In this document: piece by piece, positions 26,560-35,600 of the stretch
How positions within the stretch are numbered: the first letter of the stretch is position 1
How the letters are laid out: each line of letters begins with the position of its first letter
Assembly: GCA_947168045.1 (NCBI GenBank)
Contig: CAMVKN010000015.1
Coordinates: 1-61,948 of the forward strand
DNA: 61,948 bases
DNA from: an uncultured Prevotellaceae bacterium
Lineage (GTDB): Bacteria > Bacteroidota > Bacteroidia > Bacteroidales > Bacteroidaceae
Direction of reading: 5' to 3'
Notes under the pieces: model-generated
Seen by the model: only the letters and a program-made list of their open reading frames with translations
Told to the model about the DNA's origin: nothing
The model's database searches: none
Position numbers and translations under genes: made by a program

Positions 26560-27077
26560 CGAATTAAAACATAGATATTATGACACTGTTCGATCAAATT
26601 AGTGAAGACATCAAAGCCGCGATGAAAGCTCGCGACAAAGTGCGTCTGGAGACGCTTCGCAACATTAAGAAAGTGTTCCTGGAAGCAAAGACGGCTCCTG
26701 GAGCCAACGACACATTGGCTGATGCCGATGCACTGAAAATCATCTCCAAGCTGGCCAAGCAAGGTAAAGAAACGGCAGCAACCTACACACAGGCAGGTCG
26801 TCAGGATTTGGCCGATGCAGAGTTGGCACAGGTGGAAGTCCTGGAAAGCTATCTGCCGAAGCAACTCTCTCAGGAGGAGATAGAAGCAGAAGTAAAGAAG
26901 ATTATTGCCGAAGTGGGAGCCACCAGCATGAAGGAAATGGGCAAGGTGATGGGGACCGCCAGCAAGCAGTTGGCGGGAAAGGCCGATGGCCGCGTCATCT
27001 CTGAGATTGTGAAGAAGCTTTTGGCATAAGCATCAGCCTTTTGGCTCATTTCAGTGCCAAATAACCTTCACAATAGT
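26332..27077 (+). repeat. Duplicated HTH-YqeY segment, copy 1
   Basis: Nearly identical to 47792-48537 (constant offset 21460). I see no differences through the HTH and YqeY coding parts, and a few changes only in the region behind YqeY. Direct orientation. Confidence 0.85.
26580..27029 (+). CDS. GatB/YqeY domain protein, copy 2
   Basis: 149 residues. The protein is identical to the copy at 48040 and differs from the copy at 25262 by few residues (for example KAAMKARDK against KASMKAHDK, and EEIEAEVKK against EEIAAEIKK). It follows the XRE gene by 20 bases and is probably expressed with it. The family is thought to bind tRNA or act with amidotransferase-like enzymes. Why one genome segment keeps three copies is unclear. 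It is followed by element E4. Confidence 0.88.
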   Translation: MTLFDQISEDIKAAMKARDKVRLETLRNIKKVFLEAKTAPGANDTLADADALKIISKLAKQGKETAATYTQAGRQDLADAELAQVEVLESYLPKQLSQEEIEAEVKKIIAEVGATSMKEMGKVMGTASKQLAGKADGRVISEIVKKLLA

Positions 27078-27123
27078 CACACCACAGAGTGTAAACTCTT
27101 GGTTCCCAATACGGTATTTAAAC

Positions 27124-27219
27124 TTTAACGAGGATGAGTATTAAAGCCTGCCGTCAGGTTTAAGCAATTGAATGCCAGCGAGATAAACAGTAATTATTTG
27201 TTTGTCTCGCTGGTGTTTT
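27124..27219 (+). terminator. Box-hairpin-terminator element, copy E4
   Basis: The box has one change (TTTAACG). Hairpin 1 is AAGCCTG/CAGGTTT, the linker TAAGCAATTGAA, then terminator arms CCAGCGAGATAAAC (27175-27188) and GTTTGTCTCGCTGG (27200-27213) with a T-run. Hairpin 1 and the terminator differ from E5 although the genes upstream are identical. Confidence 0.8.
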
Positions 27220-27262
27220 ATGGTTTAGAAACTTGTGTAAAAAATGCACAGGTTCACGATGA

Positions 27263-27272
27263 GGGGGGGGGG
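27263..27272. repeat. Run of ten G
   Basis: A homopolymer of ten G residues, 65 bases upstream of the ATPase 2 promoter. Such runs slip easily, but here no frame or promoter spacing depends on it. Confidence 0.5.
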
Positions 27273-27336
27273 ATGTCTTATATTGTAAGATTAGACTGAA
27301 AAATCGTCACTTGTGCCATTTTTTTAGCTAAAAGTT

Positions 27337-27392
27337 TTTGCGAATTCAGAAATAATAGCTATATTTGCACTGAAAAATTGGCACACGTGCCA
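27337..27392 (+). promoter_or_regulatory. Promoter plus leader palindrome of ATPase 2
   Basis: TTTG (27337-27340), 19 bases, TATATTTG (27360-27367). A perfect inverted repeat TGGCAC-AC-GTGCCA (27379-27392) follows inside the first bases of the transcript, 16 bases before the ATG. Related remnants at 50 kb have other palindromes in the same place. Confidence 0.75.
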
Positions 27393-27407
27393 TAAGTTCA
27401 TTGCAAT

Positions 27408-28661
27408 ATGGAAATAAAAAGGGACGTATATCTGCACAAGCTGATTAATGCACGGCAAAACGGGTTTATTAAAGTCATAACCGGACCTCGCAGGTGCGGC
27501 AAGTCTTACTTGTTGACGACATTGTTCCATAACCATCTGCTTTCAGAAGGAGTTGATGAGAATCATATTATAGAGGTGGAACTTGAGGATAGGACCAATA
27601 TAGAGTTGAGAAATCCCGATGTCTTGCTTGCTTATGTGAAATCGCGGATAGTTGATCGTCAACTATATTATGTCATTCTTGATGAAGTTCAGAAAGTTGA
27701 TGAGTTTGTTGATGTACTCAACAGCCTGCTGCATATTAAGAATGCTGATGTGTATGTGACAGGCAGCAACTCCCATTTCCTCTCAACTGATATTGCAACA
27801 GAATTCAGGGGGCGCGACCATCAGATAAGGATTTATCCCTTGACTTTCTCAGAATACTATTCCGCTGTAGGCGGAGATAAGAGTGATGCCTGGAAAGACT
27901 ATTTTACCTTTGGCGGCCTTCCGCTGGTGCTGTCCTTTGCAACTGATGCAGAGAGGGCAGACTATCTGCGGAAACTGTTTCAGACTGTATATATGGCAGA
28001 CATCCTGGAGAGATACAAGATTAAGAATGACAAGGAACTGCGTGAACTGGTCAACATCATGGCATCTTCAATTGGCTCTCCCAGCAATCCCACTAAGATT
28101 GCTAACACCTTCAGGAGTGTAGAGAACTCAAACATCACAAGCCAGACTATTGATAAGTATTTATCCTATCTTCAAGACGCTTTTATAATAAGGAAAGCAG
28201 AACGTTATGATGTAAAAGGAAGAAAGTATATAGGAACGCTGTCGAAGTACTATTTTGAGGATTTGGGTATCCGAAACGCGCTGCTAAACTTCCGACAGCA
28301 GGAAGAGAACCACATCATGGAGAATGTGATTTACAATGAACTTTGTATGAGGGGCTATCAAGTTGATGTCGGGCAGTTAGAGATAAGAAAGCGAACGGAT
28401 GATGGCAAACAAGAAAGAATACGCCTTGAGGTGGACTTCGTTGTCAATCATGCAAGCCAGCGCTATTATATACAGTCGGCATTAGCAATCCTAAACAAGG
28501 AAAAAGAAGAGCAGGAGTTGCAGTCTCTTGTCAATATAAACGACTCTTTCAAAAAGATAGTCGTTGTTAATGGCAACATTAAACCGTGGCGCAACGAGAA
28601 AGGAATTCTTTTCATCGGCTTGATGGATTTTCTACTGGACAAGACAAGCCTTGAGTACTGA
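27408..28661 (+). CDS. AAA ATPase with DUF4143 C-terminus
   Basis: A 417-residue protein of the AAA_14/DUF4143 type. Walker A is GPRRCGKS (26-33), Walker B YYVILDEVQ (about 87-95) and the sensor TGSNS. The DUF4143 part has YFEDLGIRNALLNF and a nuclease-like strand with EVDFVVN and YYIQSA near 340-360. The function of these very common Bacteroidales ATPases is not established. Copies usually stand alone, as here. Fragments of close relatives lie at 50285-50611 (matching residues 1-15 and about 297-328 of this protein). It has a perfect promoter with a leader palindrome. Confidence 0.85.
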   Translation: MEIKRDVYLHKLINARQNGFIKVITGPRRCGKSYLLTTLFHNHLLSEGVDENHIIEVELEDRTNIELRNPDVLLAYVKSRIVDRQLYYVILDEVQKVDEFVDVLNSLLHIKNADVYVTGSNSHFLSTDIATEFRGRDHQIRIYPLTFSEYYSAVGGDKSDAWKDYFTFGGLPLVLSFATDAERADYLRKLFQTVYMADILERYKIKNDKELRELVNIMASSIGSPSNPTKIANTFRSVENSNITSQTIDKYLSYLQDAFIIRKAERYDVKGRKYIGTLSKYYFEDLGIRNALLNFRQQEENHIMENVIYNELCMRGYQVDVGQLEIRKRTDDGKQERIRLEVDFVVNHASQRYYIQSALAILNKEKEEQELQSLVNINDSFKKIVVVNGNIKPWRNEKGILFIGLMDFLLDKTSLEY

Positions 28662-28848
28662 ATTGATGGCCTGAACCCAACCGGAGAACATCACCAGGAA
28701 GATACGTAACCTCACACGCCATCGCTCAAACCTGCTCGAATCCGCATCTGTAGAAATCCTGCATATGCAGAAAGCCATGGAAATGATGAACATAAAACTC
28801 TCAACCGTCATCTCTGATGTCACGGGAAAGTCCGTAAGCATTCGTTGA
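28655..28848 (+). pseudogene. Fragment of an IS110-like transposase
   Basis: The frame reads TQPENITRKIRNLTRHRSNL and then HMQKAMEMMNIKLSTVISDV, which resembles the central helical part of IS110-family transposases. There is no start and it ends at a stop inside the large inverted repeat at 28834. No other part of the IS is present. Confidence 0.5.
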
Positions 28849-28946
28849 AATACACGTTGTAACAGTTGTAGTTGTGTGCACTATTGCGATTGCAAAGGTA
28901 CAACGATACTACAACTGCTACAACGTGTATTTCAACGAATGCTTAC
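28834..28946. repeat. 39-bp inverted repeat with 35-base loop
   Basis: Arms 28834-28872 and 28908-28946 pair at 38 of 39 positions (the left arm starts GTAAGCATTCGTTG). The loop contains CAAAGGTA, a possible minus-7 box on the minus strand. The arms would form a very stable hairpin in either transcript. Confidence 0.8.
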
Positions 28947-28989
28947 GTTATTACAATAACTCGGCACTTTATGTCGCTACCCCATATCC

Positions 28990-29105
28990 TGGTGCACGAA
29001 CCCAAAAAGCTGGTGCACATAGGTGCTCGAAACAGAAAGGTTGGTGCACCAACCAACGACTTGCAAGTCAGAAGATTCACGTCCAAAGGTGCACTTAGTG
29101 CAGTA
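28990..29105. repeat. GGTGCAC-containing dispersed repeats
   Basis: The motif GGTGCAC occurs four times (about 28992, 29013, 29043 and 29091), with an ACTTGCAAGTCAG module between the last two. The end AGGTGCACTTAGTGCA matches the start of the window. Confidence 0.55.
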
Positions 29106-29177
29106 TTTTTCGGCTGCTGCATTGTTACATGGCAAAGGAACCAACTATAAGTATAGCGGACACCAACAAATAGCTAT

Positions 29178-29663
29178 TTACATGCCGAATTGCTCCACGT
29201 CGATACGTGTCACGACGCCGTTAGCGCCGCAGAAATAGATGCGGGGAATGATGGAAGAGGCGAAGAGGCTATAGATGCGTCGGTCATCCTGCGCCGAGTA
29301 AGGGATGAGCAGGCCGTTGGCGGCCCAATATGCCGCCACGCTCCCGGCTCCCTCCCCGCGGCTGATGGCCACCATCTGGAAGCCCTTGTCGTTGCGATGC
29401 AGCAGATAATAGTCGTTGAGCAGGGGCAGATCGCGCTGGCAGTCGCCGCAGGTGGTGTTGAAGAAGACGATAACGGTCTGGCCTGTCAGCCGCTCGGTAG
29501 AGAACGTCCCTATCCTGCCGTCGCTGTCCACCGTCTGCACGGTGAACAGTGGCACGCGGTCGCCCACCTTGATGCGCTCCGTGGTCTCCTCCTCGTCACT
29601 CAAGCTACAACCGGCAACGGTCAGCAAGAGCAGTGTGACCCAAAAAAGTTTTATCGATTTCAC
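29178..29663 (-). CDS. TlpA-like thioredoxin-fold lipoprotein
   Basis: A 161-residue envelope lipoprotein (lipobox VAGC, Cys19) with a thioredoxin/AhpC-TSA fold. The redox motif Cys72-Gly-Asp-Cys75 lies in FFNTTCGDCQRDLP, with the cis-proline region IIPRIYF near the end. Such proteins reduce or exchange disulfides outside the cytoplasm. Its ATG overlaps the stop of the giant gene by four bases (ATGA), so the two are translationally coupled. That makes the giant or the fimbrial subunits plausible clients. It is the last gene of the fimbrial operon. Confidence 0.83.
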   Translation of the reverse strand: MKSIKLFWVTLLLLTVAGCSLSDEEETTERIKVGDRVPLFTVQTVDSDGRIGTFSTERLTGQTVIVFFNTTCGDCQRDLPLLNDYYLLHRNDKGFQMVAISRGEGAGSVAAYWAANGLLIPYSAQDDRRIYSLFASSIIPRIYFCGANGVVTRIDVEQFGM

Positions 29664-32600
29664 AGAACAACCTTTCTTCCTTTATGGATGTACAGTCCAG
29701 GCTTCGTTGGCACGCCGTTCAGTATCTTTCCGTCAAGGGTGTACCATGCTTCAGCATTGCTGTTCCCGTTGACAGAATGGTCAGCCCCTATCGGTTCGAT
29801 ATGATCAAACACGCCCAGCTCGCGGATGCCAATAGTGCCTTTGCGGGCATTTGAATGGGTCGTCGAATTCCACAGGGCGATGGGCAACTCATTGCTGGGC
29901 ACCAGCAGGTAGGCCGTGTTGGCCGCCATCGTGTTGGCCGCAGCATTATTCTCCCAGATATGCAGTCGGTAGAAGCCGGCAGCGTCAGCCTCTGTCGGTG
30001 AGCCGTAATCCTGCCATCCGCCATCGCGGCTCTCAATGTAATTGTCTCCCTCCTTGCTCCATGTGCTCTCCACGGTGTATTTCCAGTGCACGTTGGTGAG
30101 GATGAAGATGTCGTTGCCACCTGACACATCGCCTGTATGCATTTCCTTTCTTATGATGTTCGGACTCATCATGTTGTCATTGCTGATGGCAGCGGGGTGT
30201 GTGGTAGTGATGGCAGGCACGAACAGCGGCACGGCATAGGCAGCAGTCTCGTCGGTAGGCACCTCTTTGAGTACGATGCCTTTGCCCGATGGCACATAGC
30301 CGTGGTCGTAGAATGTCATATTCTCACTGTCGGTCAGCGCACCGGTTTCCTTGATCTCCGACAGGTATACCGTGGCGGTGTTCATGTCATAGCTGTCATA
30401 CTTCACCTCGTATGCCTTCAGTGTGTGTATGGTGTAGTAGCCTGTCAGGGTGTGGTCGATGTCGATGTCGCGGCTCTCGGTGGCCCATCCCGTTCCGCCT
30501 ACGGGGTGCACGGCATCTTTCTTGATGTTGGTCACGCCGATGCCGTAGACCTTGGTATTGCTGTTGAAGGTCAGCATCATATTGTCGGGAGAGTTCACCT
30601 TGAAGATGTATTGTCCGTTGTTGTTGGATACGATACCCCTGTAGTCGCCTCGGTTCACAGCCTTAAGATTTTCAGAGCAAGCATCAGGTGCCCTGTCACT
30701 CCTGAGGAACACATAGTAGTCGCTGTAGTTGTCGCCAACGCCGGCAATGGTCATGGTGCCGTTCATCTGCAGGTAGGCGTTCCCCGCATAGCCCACATTT
30801 CTGTCGGGATTGTTTTCGTGGGGCATCACCCATTGCAGGGAGTTGCCGCTTTCAGCGATGTTGAATCCCAGTCCCCGTGTCTCCTCAATGGCAAAGCCGT
30901 TGGTGTTGCGGTCGCCTAAGTTACATACAAGAACTGCATCATCAACATAGTACGACGAGTATTCGTTATATCCGTATTGATGATAGGTCTGAATACCACT
31001 GCTTCGCTTCAGCACGTTGCCAGAATCCCAAGTACGTGTCGGCGAGGTATCGAGAATACTCATGTTTTCCGTATTCTCTGGATAGCTTGCGTTGGTAATA
31101 AGGCTATTTTTTGTATTTAATTCAACAGTGGCAGGCAGTACTGTCACGGGCGACTCCTCAATCTTTACGGTTGAGTTGTCGAAGAAGCGTGTGAAGTCCC
31201 ACGTCTTCGGATAGGTCATCTTGGGACGCATGCCCACGGTGAAGCGGTACTGGCGGTAGGCCACCAGATAGCCATTGTCATCGCGCACGCCAACGCTCAT
31301 GATTGCCTTGCCCCAGCAGGCACCGTTGAACGACAGGCCCGGCACGGCATACTTGCCGTTACCCGAGTCGAAGTAGGTCTGCGACATGTCCATTGTCATG
31401 TTGCGCAGCGTCTCGTCCTGGTTCACCATCTTGAACTCTGCCACGCCATTCGGTGCATTGAAGTTCAGGTAGTTCGTCAGCCACTGGCTGGTGGTCTCGC
31501 CCTCTGTGGTCAGGATACCGTCCAACTGCATCAGTCCGCTACCCACATCGGCTGTTCCGTCGGCATTCGCGCGGGCGTAGGCCATCAGCTTCTGCGTCAT
31601 GCCCGACCCCTTGAATTCCTCTATGGCATTGCGGTTGTAATTGATGTCATCCGAAGCATTGACGTTAGTGTCAGGATCGCCGTAATAGACGTGTATGGCC
31701 ACGATGCGTGACGTGCCCTTATCGTTCTGCGTAAGGGTGACATTGCCGTCGTTGGCCACGCGGAAGGTGTAGTAACCCTGTTGGTTGCCGGCATTGGCAC
31801 CCGTCAGTCGCACGGAACCACCATATTTGATTTCGTCAATAGTATGTCCTTCCAGGTCGAGCAGATTCTCCATCACGATCGTGTTTCCGTCACCAGGACT
31901 CGTACGGTCCCAGGCGATGGCTACGTATGCTCCCTTCGGCAGGTGGGGAATGATCAGTGTGGATTTGTGCAGTCCAATGTTCGGATATACGTAATTATAT
32001 CTGTTGCCGGTATAGGCGCTGAAATGTCCGTCGCAGTGGGCACCGTCAATGATGGAGCGGTCGCAGGTGGGCGCATCAGCCATGACAACCAAGCCTGACG
32101 TTTCCTTGACGATGAAGCCATTATCGCCGTTCACCGCTCTCACGCAACGGTAGTCGCTGGCACGATTGGTAGGCATGCCACGAGTCCACAGATAGTCAGC
32201 GTATTCGAAATAGGGAACAGCACCTTCCGTGCCTTCGGCTACATTATTACCCGTAGCAGGATCTTTCGGTTGACTCCACGATGTGCCCCATTCGCTGCTC
32301 ACGCCCTGTCGGAAGTCCCAGCTCTGCGATGTGGTCATATTGACGGGGTATGCCTTTGTCAGGTAGAACTCAGCAATAGTATGGTTTTCTGAGTCCAGTG
32401 CCTCTAAATGATAGACTCCTGAATATGTTAGCGTCAGTTCGGTAGTTTGGCCTATATTAGTGGAATTCCGACCCTGTGATGTCTCCTTGCCTATATATGT
32501 GCATCTGTAAGAAGCAACAGAAATACCGTTCGTATTCAGCGGGTTGACCGTATTGGCGTTATCAGCGAAACAGTATGTGGCTTGGCTTGATGGCACAATA

Positions 32601-35600
32601 GGTGTGGAAAATTTGAATCCTGCGAAGGATGTCATGGTGATATTCACGGTGCAGGTGGTCTTCACCGTACTTACCGTATTGGTACTCTCACGATAGACGG
32701 CAGTGATGATGAGCTGACCTTCGTTGCGTATCTCCATGATATACGGGTTGTTGGCATCGCCGGTCTCTCTCACGATACCAACGGCAGGATTGGGATTGCC
32801 ATTGTAATAGGAAGGTGCGGCCACCGAGAGAGTAATCTTGCTTTTTTCCTCTGTTGTCATGTTCAGCCAGTCTTTGTTGCCCAATTTTAGGTGGGCAAAG
32901 GAGAAAAACTGATTGGTGTAATAGGATACGGACGACACATAGTGAGTAAGGTTGATTACATTGGGATTGAAATAGAAGTCAACCAGCGAGAGGGTGTATT
33001 GTCCCCAGCATGGCTCCAGGTTGCGTGCGCCGGTGGCCTGAGCCGTAACGGTGACATTGCCGCTGGCATTCGACTGGAAAGTATATGTTCCAGTATTGGT
33101 GTCTCTTGTGGCAATCTTTGCATTGTTTGTGTCATCGTCGGTGAAGGTGAGGGTAGCATGCGTAGGCTTGTTCACCACAAGATTCTGATAGGTAGCCGTC
33201 TTACTGATCTTTGGGTTCTCGCCGTCATCAAACACCAGATAGGGGGCTGACACGGTGATGCGCTGTATATAGACGTTCACGTCGCTGCGGTTGTAAATCT
33301 CCACATAGCCGTTGTTCTTGGCGATGAACTCCTGCGTATTACTGGCAGTCTTGATTTCCAGCGTTGCCGTAGCATAGCCTTTGAGGTCGGTGACATTGCT
33401 AATCTCCAAAGGGTAGCCTTTACCCGTCACACGTTCTTCAGCTCCATAGCAGGTTATCGACACCTTCATGCCTTCCATCACGGGGATGCGTAGCCGTGAA
33501 TTGGGCAGCGTAGGGTCTATCTCGTAGTTGGTCTTGGGCTTTTCACGTCCTGCCACGATAGCAATGCCATGAACGGCCACGCTGCCTGGTCCGAGGAGTA
33601 CGTAGCCATTACCGTCGCCAGTGATGTTGATTAGCTCCAGTGCCTTAGTTTTTGTGTTAAAGTCACCTGTGGTGAGGTCCCAGGTGTATGGGAAGGGGAT
33701 GACGGCGAGGTCGGCCACGGCTGTATTGTTGGCATCGGTGGGGTCGTAGCCCAGGGCACTCGTGCGCAGCGTCACGGGGATGGTCACCTGAGCAACGGTG
33801 ATGCCGGCGTCGGTGCCAGTGCTGCGCAGGGTACCCTTCGGCGTCGTGGATGGGTCGGTGACGAGCATGATATTACCCGAGGCGACGGTATAGGTGGCGG
33901 TGTTGGCTATTACGAAGTCTTTTGCCAGGTCAGTACCCTCGAAGTAAGCCGTAAACGTAGGTTCCCCCTCCAGGTCGAAGCACGTCCCGACACCCTGGTT
34001 GTTAGCAAAGTGGGAGGTCAGCGTAGCGTCCGTCCAGTTGGGGTGGTGGTTATAGACCGCTTGCAGTGGGTAGCTCAGTTTCAGCGCTGGCTTGCGGTAG
34101 TAAGCCCGTGCGGCATGGATATAGGCTGAGGCTGTTCCGGGCGTCACGGTTATCTCGACATTAAACTCATCATTGTTGCCTCCGTTGTCAAAGGCGTATG
34201 TACTGATGACGGTTTCCTCGGCACTGTTTATCTGCTGACTGTTGGCAATGGTATTGGTGAAGTTGAACTCGGCTGCACCGTCGCTGCTCATGTCGACCTC
34301 TACCACCATGCCGCGCCTGACATGCTCGATGGTAAAACCATTGGCATCCACTGAGCTTTTCACCTTGTAGGTGCCCGAAGAGGGCAGGAAATAGTCGGTT
34401 CCGGCAAAGTTGGCGGTGATGGTGGTCTCGGTCCCTAATGTCGTGGCCAGCATGGTCACTTCGCCCGTTGAGGCGTCGACAGTGGCAATGCTGGTGTCGC
34501 CGCTGCTATAGGTGACGGGAGCGGTGAAGCCGCCACCATAGCTGTAGGCCTGGGGTGCAATGGGTGTGGCGAAGATGGCTGAATGCGTCTTGGGATGGCC
34601 GCTGGCCACGGCAAACTCGCTGTTCTCAAAAGCAATCTTCGTGGCCGTCTTCGACAGGTCGAGGACCTCGTCGAGTGACGCCTGACTCGTCACCTCGTAG
34701 TTCAGCGTCAGACTGGTCAGCACGAAGCTGTAGTCGTCGTCCTGGTTATAAAGGATGGTGACGGGATCAAAGGTGGCCACATTGACAGTGGCCTGAGTCG
34801 AGCCTTCGGCCATGGGCACTGTCTGGTTGTTCACCAAGATGCTGGTGGCCTTGCCCGACTCGATGGCATCGTAGTTCAGTGTGATGCTGTTGATGCGGAA
34901 ATCGGTGTTCGTGCCGCTGGTCAACAGGCGCGGGGTGATAACCAACTGTCCATGTCCCGATGCATTCTGATAGAAGGTGATGCTGTTGCTGTTGTACGAC
35001 GTGGCACCGTCGCCCCCGCTGAAAGTCAAGTCGAAGCATGGGATGGTACGGTCGAGTTTGTTACCTGTCGAGTTGATGCCGCCATCGACGGTGGCATAGA
35101 GCAGGTCGCTGACGTTGATGGTCATAAAGCCGACCTGCGTGGCATCGAAGGAGAAGGACTTCAGATAAAGTGTAGGACGTGCGTCGGTCACTGTTCCGTC
35201 CCCCGACTGGGTTGTCATCGCACCAGTCTTTACATATACATAATAGGTCTGTCCTGCCTGTAGCTTGGTATTGAAAGTACGTATTTGATTTGTGCCAACA
35301 GCGAAAGTGACTGTTTCAAGCACCGTGCCCGCCGCGTCAGTTAGTCGAATCGGATTTTCGCCATTAATAGCACCAGTAATGGTCAGCATACCACTGTATT
35401 TAGGTGTAAAGGCGTAGTAGGTACCCATGTCGGGGTAGGTAGCATTGTCATGAAGGTGCGCAAAGCTATAGCCATTGGCATCGATACAACACAGACCGCC
35501 CTGTGACTCTACATACTGTAATTCATCTGGGTTTCCCACGTCGAAGACAATGCGCTCTCCCTCAAAATGGTTGGCAATGTTACCTGATGAAGTGATGGAA

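Noticed and set aside
27263..27272. G10 run as a phase-variation switch for ATPase 2
   Set aside because: It lies upstream of the minus-33 element and outside any reading frame, so length changes would not alter promoter spacing or coding.
28872..29238. Small plus-strand frames after the 39-bp inverted repeat
   Set aside because: They are made of inverted-repeat and GGTGCAC-repeat sequence and have no start context or family match.
29190..29804. 204-codon plus-strand frame over the thioredoxin-like gene
   Set aside because: Antisense to a gene with a lipobox, a CxxC motif and an ATGA overlap with the giant gene.
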